Assembly (NCBI GenBank): GCA_002427745.1
Contig: DIYF01000061.1
Span: 62,001 to 126,000, forward strand
Length of the DNA stretch: 64,000 nt
Direction: 5' to 3'
Origin: Roseivirga sp. UBA6061
Lineage (GTDB): Bacteria > Bacteroidota > Bacteroidia > Cytophagales > Cyclobacteriaceae
Under the pieces are notes generated by a model that did not search any database, had not been told where the DNA came from, and was given only the letters and a program-made list of their open reading frames with translations. This document shows positions 35,544 through 43,931 of this stretch, in pieces; the stretch's first letter is position 1; the number at the start of each line of letters is the position of its first letter. The translations under genes were made by a program, and so were the position numbers.

Positions 35544-36926
35544 ATGGAAAATACCTCAGCCAACACCCGCAGAGAATTTATTAAAAAAGCCACTATCGTA
35601 AGCCTGGGCTTTGCAGCACTTTCACGCTGTACACTCAGCACTGAGCAATCAGAAAGCCTGGCCAAAGTACTGTTAAAGACAGACCCAAAAGGCTATCTGG
35701 ATTTGCCTGAAGGTTTTTCCTATAAAGTCATTGCTAAATCAGGTGCAAAAATGGCCGATGGTTTTCTTGTTCCCGGCAGACCGGATGGTATGGGTTCCTT
35801 TGCCGGATCAGACGGAAAGGTTATCCTGATCTGCAACCATGAAAACAGCCCGAATACGCTGGAACATAGTCCTTTCGGACCGGAGAATGAACTCGCGGAA
35901 CAATTGGATCCCGCTCAGTTCTATGATGCCGGTTCCGGTAAAATGCCCGGCCTGGGTGGAACCTCTACCATCATTTACAATGAAGAGACCCAGACTGTAG
36001 AGAAGCAATACCTCAGCCTGGCCGGCACCTACCGCAACTGTGCAGGAGGTATCACCCCCTGGAACAGCTGGCTTACCTGCGAAGAAGACACCAATGTCAA
36101 AGGCGAGGTGATTGAAAAAGATCATGGCTATGTGTTTGAGGTACCTGCCTCTGTGGATGCACAACTGGCCAACCCTGAACCCATCATTGGCATGGGGCGC
36201 TTCAACCATGAAGCGGTGGCAGTAGATCCTGCAACCGGTATAGTCTATCAGACAGAAGATACCCACGATGGTTTGATTTACCGGTATATCCCTAATGTCA
36301 AAGGTGAATTGCTCAAGGGAGGGAAATTGCAGGCCCTGGCGATCAAAGGTCAAAAGAGCTTTGATACCCGAAACTGGGAAGGACGCACAATCAACCTGCA
36401 GGAAGAAATCCAGGTAGAATGGATAGACATGGACGATGTCGAATCTCCCAAGGATGACCTGAGGCTGCGTGGCTTTGATCAGGGAGCAGCACGCTTCGCC
36501 AGAGGAGAAGGCATGTGGTATGGCAATGGTGAAATTTATTTCGCCTGCACCAATGGTGGTCCAAAGAAACTGGGACAGGTTTTCCGTTATAAACCTTCTT
36601 CTGAAGAGGGAACTGCCGGAGAATTGAACAATCCGGGAGTTGTGGAACTCTTCGCTGAATCAGAAGATAAAGGGATTTTAAACATGTGTGATAACCTTAC
36701 CATTGCTCCCTGGGGAGATGTGATCCTCTGTGAGGACAATGGTGAGCGAAATCACATTCGCGGTATCAATCAGAAGGGAGAACTCTATGACTTCGGAAGG
36801 AATATGAGCTCAAAATCCGAGTTTACCGGTCTGACCTTTTCTCCTTCCGGGAAAACGCTTTTTGTGAATATCCAGGAGAATGGAGATACCGTGGCAATCA
36901 CCGGGCCCTGGGATACATTAGCTTGA
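35544..36926 (+). CDS. PhoX-type (DUF839) alkaline phosphatase, Tat-exported
   Basis: The 460-residue protein opens with a twin-arginine signal (NTRREFIKKA, then a hydrophobic core ending FAALSRC), so it would be exported folded, probably with its metal cofactor. DUF839/PhoX blocks are clear: ICNHENSP, NCAGGITPWNSWLTCEED, GRFNHEAVAVDPATGIVYQTED and ILCEDNGERNHIRGI, which hold the acidic calcium/iron ligands. PhoX hydrolyses phosphomonoesters and is typically induced by phosphate limitation. It begins a second set of genes running to about 42 kb with two metallophosphoesterases. Confidence 0.88.
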   Translation: MENTSANTRREFIKKATIVSLGFAALSRCTLSTEQSESLAKVLLKTDPKGYLDLPEGFSYKVIAKSGAKMADGFLVPGRPDGMGSFAGSDGKVILICNHENSPNTLEHSPFGPENELAEQLDPAQFYDAGSGKMPGLGGTSTIIYNEETQTVEKQYLSLAGTYRNCAGGITPWNSWLTCEEDTNVKGEVIEKDHGYVFEVPASVDAQLANPEPIIGMGRFNHEAVAVDPATGIVYQTEDTHDGLIYRYIPNVKGELLKGGKLQALAIKGQKSFDTRNWEGRTINLQEEIQVEWIDMDDVESPKDDLRLRGFDQGAARFARGEGMWYGNGEIYFACTNGGPKKLGQVFRYKPSSEEGTAGELNNPGVVELFAESEDKGILNMCDNLTIAPWGDVILCEDNGERNHIRGINQKGELYDFGRNMSSKSEFTGLTFSPSGKTLFVNIQENGDTVAITGPWDTLA

Positions 36927-37019
36927 TGTTAAACCTGGTTAGTGTTCCCTCCGGAGAATCAAAAGACAAAATGGAAATTGATAAAACCAGATTTTTTTAA
37001 GTAACAGGAAAATCAACTC

Positions 37020-37910
37020 ATGACCTGGAAAATCAACCGCAGGGTATTTTTAAAATCATCAACCGCAGCTTTGACACTGGCAGCCTTGCCTGCCTGTGTC
37101 AGACAGGGCAGCGGCAAAATACGCTTTGGTCTGGTGTCAGATTCCCATTATGCCGACCGAGAGGCCTCAGGGATAAGGTTCTACCGTGAATCAGCGGATA
37201 AGATGAAAGCCTGCGTAGAAGTGATGAACCGGGAGAAGGTGGATTTTATGATCCATCTGGGCGATTTCAAGGACCAGGACCCTGAGCCTGATGAGCAACG
37301 AACGCTGCAGTACCTCAAAGATTTTGAGGGTATTTACGCCAGGTTCGAAGGCCCTCGCTACCATGTGTTGGGTAACCATGATATGGACAGCCTGTCCAAA
37401 GCCCAGTTTCAGTCTAAGGTAGAGAATACCGGTATTGATAAAGGCAAAACTTATTATTCATTCGATCAGGGTAACTATCACTTTGTGGTCTTAGACGGCT
37501 GCTTTAATCCGGATGGTAGTCCTTATGATCACGATAATTTCAAATGGGATGATGCCAACGTGCCAAAGGAGCAACTTGACTGGCTAAAGGAGGACTTGCG
37601 GACTACTGAAAAACAGACCATCGTTTTCGTCCACCAGATGCTGGAAGATATTGAGAACGGGAGGCATCATATTAAGAATTTTGCTCAGGTGAGAGCGGTT
37701 TTGGAAGAGAGCGGTAAAGTCACCGCAGTCTTCCAGGGACACAAACACGAAGAGCGGCATAAACGCATCCATGACATTCACTACTATACCATGCTGGGTA
37801 TGGTTGACTACAGTGGGCCGGAGAACAACAGCTTCGCCATTGTCACACTCGAAGAAGAATCTATCACACTAGAAGGCTACTTCCGGGTCTCTGATTTGGA
37901 GATCGCCTGA
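37020..37910 (+). CDS. Tat-exported calcineurin-like metallophosphoesterase
   Basis: The 296-residue protein starts with a twin-arginine signal (NRRVFLKSSTAALTLAALPAC). All dimetal motifs are present: DSHYAD, HLGDFKDQ, VLGNHDMD, FVHQM and FQGHKHEERH. It belongs to the calcineurin-like phosphohydrolases and could act on phosphomonoesters or diesters in the periplasm. The ATG at 37020 directly precedes the signal. It lies 93 bp after the PhoX-like gene and 14 bp before the next phosphoesterase gene, so co-transcription is likely. Confidence 0.88.
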   Translation: MTWKINRRVFLKSSTAALTLAALPACVRQGSGKIRFGLVSDSHYADREASGIRFYRESADKMKACVEVMNREKVDFMIHLGDFKDQDPEPDEQRTLQYLKDFEGIYARFEGPRYHVLGNHDMDSLSKAQFQSKVENTGIDKGKTYYSFDQGNYHFVVLDGCFNPDGSPYDHDNFKWDDANVPKEQLDWLKEDLRTTEKQTIVFVHQMLEDIENGRHHIKNFAQVRAVLEESGKVTAVFQGHKHEERHKRIHDIHYYTMLGMVDYSGPENNSFAIVTLEEESITLEGYFRVSDLEIA

Positions 37911-37924
37911 CAAACCATTTTTTC

Positions 37925-39760
37925 ATGAAAAAAACACTCCTCTCTTTGATATTGCTGTGCACATACCTCAGTGTTTCAGCCCAGTCCGGCCTCGTTGGAG
38001 ACTGGACTTTCCATCCTAACTATACCCTGGCCAGGAATGCAGAAAACTATCCGGGCAATAAGATAGAACCACCCAAAAGCAGGTTTCAGCGCTTCAAAAC
38101 ACTGGGAGAACCCATTGTGTTTTACGGACAAAACCCAACGGATCGGCTGACAGATTTTGTGGAGGGGGATAAACTGCCTTCCGGGGCTTTTACCACTGAG
38201 TTATGGCTGCTGAACCATGTCAACCTGCCCATAGGTGCTTTGATCACGGCAAGAGGCAAATCAGTAAAGGATGAGCCTGCCTGGCTGTTGGGCTATTACG
38301 ACAAAGAGGTGGTTTTTCATGTCAATACATCGGAGGGACAGCAATCTCTGGTAGTACCTCTGGCGCGTGGCTGGAAAAAGTACTGGGGGCATGTGGTAGG
38401 TACCTATGACGGAAAGCGTATGAAGCTTTATCTCAATGGCGAATTATTGGCCGAATCAGCTGATGCCGGAGGTATGCTGAAGCTACCGGATCATCAGCAG
38501 CTGGAAGTGGCAGGTTACTTTGAAAACGAACCTTACATGGAACTCTCCAATCTGCTAAAGGCCTCCAGGCTTTATGAAAAGGCACTCACTTCTGATGAAA
38601 TTCAGGATAGATATAAGGCATTGCAGGGACTGGTAGAAGAGGGGAAGCTCTTCGATGATACTTTCCATTTCAATGCCGGTCCGTATCTGCATATGGCCAC
38701 GCAAAACAGCATCAACATACTCTGGGAAACAGACAGAATGGCCAGTGCCACCATAGAGTACGGAACTACCATCCCGCTGGATAAAAAGAAAGTCATTGAA
38801 AATGCCGCCTACATACAGGAGATAACCCTGGAAGGACTGGAACCGGAAACACCTTACTATTACCAGGTCACGGCCAAAGCACAGGACGGCACAGAGATGA
38901 AGTCGGGTATTCTGACCTTCGGAACAGCTGTGAAAAGTGAATCAGCCTTTTCTTTCAATATCATAGGTGATACAGAGAGCCGGCCTCATGTAAATCACAG
39001 GCTGGGCGAGTTGATCTGGGAAGAGCGACCTCATTTCATTATGCATCTGGGAGATGTAACAGACGGAGGAAAGAAGCCCCATAAATTTGAATGGAATTAC
39101 GAATACTTCACCGGTATTACTCCCGTGGCCAGTCGTATCCCGGTCTTTCCGGTGGCCGGTAATGGTGAGAGTGATTTGTACTGGTACAACCGCTACCATA
39201 AGCTACCTGAAACAGAGGCCTACTATAGCTTTACTTATGGAAATGCCGAATTCTTTATGCTTAACAGCAATGCCAGTGACGAACTTAAAAAGGGAGGTGC
39301 TCAGTACGAATGGCTAAAGAAAAAACTCGCTGCTTCCCATGCTAAATGGAAGTTTGTAGCCCATCATCATTGCCCGGTGTCATCTGACGAAAACGACTAT
39401 GGCAACACCTGGGCAGGTAAAACTTCGGGCATGGGAGATCAAAAGTTTGGAGACCTCATGCCGCTGTATGAATCTGCCGGGGTAGATGTCGTTTTTTATG
39501 GTCATGTACATGCCTATGAAAGATCCTGGCCTCTGACGGATGGTAAGATCGATAAGGAAAACGGAGTAGTGTATATCCAGAGTGGGGGAGCCGGAGGGCA
39601 TCTGGAAGACTTCACCCCAACCCACAACTCCTTTTCAAACCGCGTGCAAAGAGGGAATCACTACTGCCGTGTAGATGTATTTGAGGATACTTTCTCTTTC
39701 AAAATGTATGACATCGAGGGGCGCCTCAAAGATTTTATGGATATCAAAAAGAATGAGTAA
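37925..39760 (+). CDS. Secreted metallophosphoesterase with LamG-like and FN3/PAP-N domains
   Basis: The 611-residue product has a signal peptide (LLCTYLSVSAQ). Residues 25-235 are a LamG/concanavalin-like domain (FTTELWLLNHVNLPIGALIT, VVGTYDGKRMKLYLNGELL). Residues 240-335 resemble the purple acid phosphatase N-terminal fibronectin-like domain. The catalytic domain follows with IIGDTES, HLGDVTDGG, AHHHCP and FYGHVHAYERSW. The usual GNHE is GNGE here, so the catalytic histidine is replaced by glycine. It may be a modified or weak phosphatase. The LamG part suggests binding to a glycan or lipid surface. Confidence 0.85.
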   Translation: MKKTLLSLILLCTYLSVSAQSGLVGDWTFHPNYTLARNAENYPGNKIEPPKSRFQRFKTLGEPIVFYGQNPTDRLTDFVEGDKLPSGAFTTELWLLNHVNLPIGALITARGKSVKDEPAWLLGYYDKEVVFHVNTSEGQQSLVVPLARGWKKYWGHVVGTYDGKRMKLYLNGELLAESADAGGMLKLPDHQQLEVAGYFENEPYMELSNLLKASRLYEKALTSDEIQDRYKALQGLVEEGKLFDDTFHFNAGPYLHMATQNSINILWETDRMASATIEYGTTIPLDKKKVIENAAYIQEITLEGLEPETPYYYQVTAKAQDGTEMKSGILTFGTAVKSESAFSFNIIGDTESRPHVNHRLGELIWEERPHFIMHLGDVTDGGKKPHKFEWNYEYFTGITPVASRIPVFPVAGNGESDLYWYNRYHKLPETEAYYSFTYGNAEFFMLNSNASDELKKGGAQYEWLKKKLAASHAKWKFVAHHHCPVSSDENDYGNTWAGKTSGMGDQKFGDLMPLYESAGVDVVFYGHVHAYERSWPLTDGKIDKENGVVYIQSGGAGGHLEDFTPTHNSFSNRVQRGNHYCRVDVFEDTFSFKMYDIEGRLKDFMDIKKNE

Positions 39761-39763
39761 GTG

Positions 39764-41122
39764 ATGGCTGATCAATCCAATACATCCGTAAATCAGGGCG
39801 AGAACATCCGCATATTTCAAGGCAGTGACTTCGAAACCGCCTCTGATAAAGATTTGCTGGAGCAGGATGCCAATGTCTTTCTGCATCAGGCCTTGTCATC
39901 TCCGGTTTTCAAGTCTGTCACCAAAGTAGAGGGAGCCTATTTATACGATGGAGAAGGTAATGAGCTGCTAGACTTACATGGCAATGGAGTCCATACAGTG
40001 GGCTACAATAACCCCTATGTACTGAAAGCGCTGAAAGACCAGCTGGAGACAGGTCTTACTTTTGCTCCAAGAAGATTTACCAACGGACCAGCTGTGGAGT
40101 TGGCTGAGAAATTGGTTGAGATCGCTCCGAAAGAACTCTCCAGGGTGCTGCTCTGCCCCGGAGGGTCGGAGGCGATTGAAATGGCCATTATGCTGGCCAG
40201 GCACCATACCCGTAAATGGAAAACACTCTCATTCAAAGGTACTTTTCACGGTGCCGGCTTTCAGGCCATCTCTGTCGGGGCCGATCCGCACTTTACAGAA
40301 GGTCTTGGTCCACTGATGCCCGGGGCCTTGCACCTGGAACTACCCGACTACTACCGCAACCCCTGGGGTTATACTGACCAGGTGAAAATTGACAATGCCT
40401 ATATCGAGCAGTTTGAAAAAGTGGTAGACGCCCATGATGATATTGCAGCTTTCATCACTGAGCCCGTTTTTTATAACTCCACTGTCCCCACAGCCTATTA
40501 CTGGCAAAGCATCAGGGAAATATGTGAAGATCATGGCATACTGCTGATCTTCGATGAAATATATACCGCCTTTGGTCGTACCGGCAAGATGTTTGCTTCA
40601 GATCATTTCGTGAGCCCTGACATACTGGTTGTGGGTAAGGGCTTTGGTGGAGGTATCGTGCCCTTTGCCGGCATTATTGCCCGGGAAGAATTGAATACTT
40701 TGGCGCATAAGTCTATTGGTCATTATACGCATGAAAAAAGCCCCTTGTGCTCTGCCGTGGCGAAAGCGGTAATTGATTATGTGGAGGATTATAACCTTGT
40801 AGAAGATGCCGATGAGCTGGGCGCACTGTTCAGGGCCGGGCTGGAAAAATTGCAGAAAAAATTTAAGCTTATTGGTGAGGTAAAGGGACTGGGGCTCAAT
40901 CTGGCGGTGGACCTCGTGAAAGACCGAAAGACTAAAACAAGGGCCACAAAGAAAGCCCATAAGCTGATGGTCTTTTGTCTGAAAAAAGGCGTTTCGTTTA
41001 AACTGATCCAGGGGAATATTCTTAACCTGAAACCGGCACTGGTCATTACAGAAAAAGAAATTCACTATATACTTAAAGTGCTGGAAGAAGGATTTGAGTA
41101 CCTTCAGCGAAGTGAAAAATGA
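39764..41122 (+). CDS. Class III PLP enzyme, candidate 1-hydroxy-2-aminoethylphosphonate ammonia-lyase
   Basis: The 452-residue protein is a class III aminotransferase-fold enzyme: LDLHGNGVHTVGYNNPYVL, the PLP phosphate region CPGGSEAIEMA, LIFDEIYTAFGRTG and the Schiff-base lysine in VVGKGFGGGIVPF. I chose the ATG at 39764; a GTG one codon earlier also fits. Known relatives in phosphonate clusters (PbfA) are lyases that remove ammonia from (R)-1-hydroxy-2-aminoethylphosphonate to give phosphonoacetaldehyde, the substrate of the phosphonatase-like enzyme at 25533. No signal peptide. It follows secreted phosphatases by three bases, so a role in the same phosphorus pathway is likely. The specific reaction is inference from context. 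Confidence 0.75.
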   Translation: MADQSNTSVNQGENIRIFQGSDFETASDKDLLEQDANVFLHQALSSPVFKSVTKVEGAYLYDGEGNELLDLHGNGVHTVGYNNPYVLKALKDQLETGLTFAPRRFTNGPAVELAEKLVEIAPKELSRVLLCPGGSEAIEMAIMLARHHTRKWKTLSFKGTFHGAGFQAISVGADPHFTEGLGPLMPGALHLELPDYYRNPWGYTDQVKIDNAYIEQFEKVVDAHDDIAAFITEPVFYNSTVPTAYYWQSIREICEDHGILLIFDEIYTAFGRTGKMFASDHFVSPDILVVGKGFGGGIVPFAGIIAREELNTLAHKSIGHYTHEKSPLCSAVAKAVIDYVEDYNLVEDADELGALFRAGLEKLQKKFKLIGEVKGLGLNLAVDLVKDRKTKTRATKKAHKLMVFCLKKGVSFKLIQGNILNLKPALVITEKEIHYILKVLEEGFEYLQRSEK

Positions 41123-41176
41123 ATTTGAACTATTTTGTACCCGGGAATCCGGGGAGTGGCTATCAAAATTGACTTT

Positions 41177-42013
41177 ATGAGGATGGGCAATAAACAGATA
41201 CAAAGGGTTTTTACATTCATGCTACAGAATCTGCTGGTAGCCCTGATCTTTTTTCAGGCAACGGAAGTGAGTGGTCAGGCTCCTCTACCCGGGGCACATG
41301 CCCATAATGACTACGAGCACGAAAGGCCGCTGCTCGATGCCCTGGACCATGGCTTTACTTCTGTTGAAGCAGATGTGTTTCTGGTTGAAGGTCAGTTGTA
41401 TGTCTACCATGATCTGCCCGATTCTATTGACAGTACCCGAACGCTGGAAGCACTTTATCTGAAACCTCTTGCTGAAAGAGTCGGAGAAAATGGAGGCCAT
41501 ATCTATCCGGGCTATGATGATTTCTTCTACCTGATGATAGATTTTAAAACAAAGGCAGACTCGACTTATATGGCCTTGAAGCCCTTACTCGAGAAATATG
41601 AAGGCATACTTTCAGCCGTGAGGGATGGGGAAGAGGAACGAACCAAACCTGTTAAAATCTTTATCTCCGGTAGCCGCCCGGTGAAGCAGATTCTGGAAGA
41701 GACTGTGACCCTGGCTGCACTCGATGGAAGAGCCAGTGATCTGGGTAAAGAAATCCCGGTTTCATTAATGCCGGTGGTAAGTCAGAATATGCTCAACTAT
41801 ACCCTTTGGCGGGGCAGGGGCGTTATGCGAAAAGCCGATCAGGACCGGATCAAAGGCCTGGTGGAGAGAACCCATGCAGAGGGTAAGAAACTTCGCTTTT
41901 GGGCTGCTCCTGATAATAAAGTAGCGTGGGAGAAACTTCTGGAACTGGGAGTGGACCTGATCAATACGGATAAGCTGGCTGAGCTGAGTGCATTCCTGAG
42001 GGAAAAAGAATAG
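41177..42013 (+). CDS. Secreted PI-PLC/GDPD-like phosphodiesterase
   Basis: The ATG at 41177 gives 278 residues with a signal peptide ending near VSGQ. The TIM-barrel PI-PLC/GDPD fold is indicated by HAHNDYEHERPLLDALDHG, then VEADVFLVEGQLYVYHD with the paired Glu, Asp and His, and a late FWAAPDNKVAWEKLLELGVD. Proteins of this subgroup cleave phosphodiesters of glycerol or inositol lipids, although activity is uncharacterised for most. It ends the PhoX-to-PLP group. Another in-frame ATG at 41183 cannot be excluded. Confidence 0.82.
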   Translation: MRMGNKQIQRVFTFMLQNLLVALIFFQATEVSGQAPLPGAHAHNDYEHERPLLDALDHGFTSVEADVFLVEGQLYVYHDLPDSIDSTRTLEALYLKPLAERVGENGGHIYPGYDDFFYLMIDFKTKADSTYMALKPLLEKYEGILSAVRDGEEERTKPVKIFISGSRPVKQILEETVTLAALDGRASDLGKEIPVSLMPVVSQNMLNYTLWRGRGVMRKADQDRIKGLVERTHAEGKKLRFWAAPDNKVAWEKLLELGVDLINTDKLAELSAFLREKE

Positions 42014-42123
42014 GAGATTACCTCCGAAAACATTCCGGATTCAGGACTTTTCAGATGGCCTGTGCAAGTACATTGATGTCTGTGGAGCCAGCGTTCTCTT
42101 TCTGATTAATCCTGGCGGCACAG

Positions 42124-42141
42124 CTTAATCTACACTTAATA
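42124..42141 (+). promoter_or_regulatory. Pho-box-like direct repeat upstream of sigma gene 2
   Basis: CTTAATC-TACA-CTTAATA is a 7-4-7 direct repeat with 11-bp period, the layout of PhoB/PhoP binding sites. It lies 63 bp before the sigma start and is followed by TTACCCTTTTTTG. A related repeat precedes the next sigma gene. Confidence 0.45.
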
Positions 42142-42203
42142 GCGATTACCCTTTTTTGACCTTGAAATTCGCGTTATTCGATATATCAAAAACGAGGTAA
42201 AAC

Positions 42204-42779
42204 TTGAAAGAGCTGTCAGACAATGAGTTAGTAAAATTGATTTCCTCAGGAAGTCAACTGGCCTTCAGGCAATTGTTTGAACGTTACTGGCACAGGTTGT
42301 TTACGTATAGCTTTAAAGTACTCAATGATGCCCCACTCGCAGAAGATGTTGTGCAGGAAGTTTTTCTGAGCCTCTGGGAAAAAAACAGTGGGCTGTCCAT
42401 AGAAAAGGTTGAATCTTATCTCTTCAGATCCGTTAAGTTCAAAACTCTGAATTTGCTCAGAACCCGCAAGCTTACAGTTGATCATCTGGAAGCCATAGAT
42501 TGGGTGTTCAACGATGAAAGTATCAGACAGTTTGATCTGGAATACAAGGAGTTGAATGAACAGGTCAATTATCACCTCAGCCAGCTACCTCAAAAGTGTA
42601 AAGAAGTCTTTGAACTAAGCAGACATGAAGGGCTGGGTAATGCTGAAATTGCCGCCCGCCTTAGTATTTCGATAAGAACGGTAGAAGCGCACCTCTATAA
42701 AGCTTCCAAAACTTTGAAAAGCCACCTGGGTGAAGTGGCCATCTATCTGCTGGTCCTTTCCTGGTCCATTATTATATAA
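42204..42779 (+). CDS. FecI-type ECF sigma factor (SusCD unit 2)
   Basis: The 191-residue protein has sigma2 (LAEDVVQEVFLSLWEKN) and sigma4 (QLPQKCKEVFELSRHEGLGNAEIAARLSISIRTVEAHL) regions typical of the expanded Bacteroidota FecI-like family. The start is TTG (KELSDNELVKLI follows); no ATG gives the full sigma2 domain. A hydrophobic C-terminal tail (VAIYLLVLSWSIII) is common in this family. It should be controlled by the FecR protein encoded next and respond to ligand passage through the STN-bearing SusC at 43932. Confidence 0.92.
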   Translation: MKELSDNELVKLISSGSQLAFRQLFERYWHRLFTYSFKVLNDAPLAEDVVQEVFLSLWEKNSGLSIEKVESYLFRSVKFKTLNLLRTRKLTVDHLEAIDWVFNDESIRQFDLEYKELNEQVNYHLSQLPQKCKEVFELSRHEGLGNAEIAARLSISIRTVEAHLYKASKTLKSHLGEVAIYLLVLSWSIII

Positions 42780-42844
42780 TTGTTAAGTCCCGTTTAAGGA
42801 GTAAGTAGACTGTCTGGCTTTTGTGACTCTCTGTAAAACAGCTT

Positions 42845-43804
42845 ATGAAGAGTCAGGATTTTAAACGGCTTCTGGACAAATATGTGCTTGGGCAGGTTTC
42901 TAAAGAAGAAGCCGGACAGGTAGATGATTTTGTGGACTATCTCCAGACCAGGAAAATGCCTGAAAACCTGACGGAAGAGAAGATCAGGGAATTGGGAGAC
43001 AGAGCATTCCTCAACATGAGCCATAAGCTTAATAAGTCCCGGAAAAGTCGGGTTTCCTGGTGGAGGTATGCAGCCGTAATTCTTGTGCTTATAACCAGTG
43101 GTGTGGTCGCTTCCCTGCTTATCGGAAACGGACACGATACCCTGGCAACCGAAGTGACTATAGTAGAGCGGTCCACCGAAGCAGGAGAAAGATCCAGGGT
43201 ACAGTTGCCCGATGGCTCGGTGGTTATCTTAAATGTTGGGTCAAAAATCAGCTACCCGCAAAAGTTTTCTGATTCAATAAGAGCAGTGCACCTTGAAGGA
43301 GAGGCCTACTTCGATGTCGCCCACAATGAACAACTGCCCTTTGTAGTTCAGTCAGGTTCAGTAAACACTACTGTATTAGGAACCAGCTTCAATATCAATG
43401 CGCGCAACCTGGACAAGCCCGATGTGACACTGGTAACAGGTAAGGTACAAGTCTCTTTTCAGGACCAGAAACTGATACTAAAGCCCGGTATGCAGGCTTC
43501 TCTTTCCGGAGCCCGGAAACTCATAGCGCGTCAGGTAGATCTGCAGGCCTTTACCTCCTGGAAAGACGCTGAACTGGAATTTGATTTAATGCCTTTTGAT
43601 GAGGTGTTGAGGCGCCTTTCCAGATGGTATAATGTAGAAATGGAAATCACCGGAGATTCCGGTAAAGCCTGTTTGGTAAGAACATTCGTGGAAAATCAGA
43701 GCCTGGAGCAGACCCTTGACATTATCCGGGATGTTGTCAGCTTCGAGTACCAGATCATTGACGAATCAACCTATAGCATAACCTATCACGGATGTAAAGA
43801 TTAG
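42845..43804 (+). CDS. FecR-family anti-sigma factor (SusCD unit 2)
   Basis: The 319-residue protein has a cytoplasmic N-terminal segment (FKRLLDKYVLGQVSKEEAGQ), one transmembrane helix near residues 75-97 (YAAVILVLITSGVVASLLIG) and a periplasmic FecR domain (RVQLPDGSVVILNVGSKISY, GEAYFDVAHN, FVVQSGSVNTTVLGTSFN). The C-terminal DUF4974 part ends the protein. It transmits the signal from the STN domain of the SusC transporter to the sigma factor. A hairpin-rich leader separates it from SusC. Confidence 0.93.
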   Translation: MKSQDFKRLLDKYVLGQVSKEEAGQVDDFVDYLQTRKMPENLTEEKIRELGDRAFLNMSHKLNKSRKSRVSWWRYAAVILVLITSGVVASLLIGNGHDTLATEVTIVERSTEAGERSRVQLPDGSVVILNVGSKISYPQKFSDSIRAVHLEGEAYFDVAHNEQLPFVVQSGSVNTTVLGTSFNINARNLDKPDVTLVTGKVQVSFQDQKLILKPGMQASLSGARKLIARQVDLQAFTSWKDAELEFDLMPFDEVLRRLSRWYNVEMEITGDSGKACLVRTFVENQSLEQTLDIIRDVVSFEYQIIDESTYSITYHGCKD

Positions 43805-43845
43805 CCTATGACCTAGAAGTATACCAGAGACGATACCTTTTTTAA

Positions 43846-43895
43846 TTTCTACCAGGTAGAAAACAAAAACCCAGGCTTGCGGCAACAAGGCTGGG
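43846..43895 (+). promoter_or_regulatory. Tandem hairpins between FecR and SusC (unit 2)
   Basis: TTTCTACC-A-GGTAGAAA (43846-43862) is a perfect palindrome. CCCAGGCTTG/CAAGGCTGGG (43870-43895) forms a second stem with one mismatch and loop CGGCAA. A comparable set precedes the SusC of unit 3, sharing the CCAGGTAG word and a TTGCrGCArCA loop. It is probably a leader controlling SusC transcript level. Confidence 0.5.
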
Positions 43896-43931
43896 CCAGA
43901 TGTAATTATCGTTAATCACAATCTTAAAATA

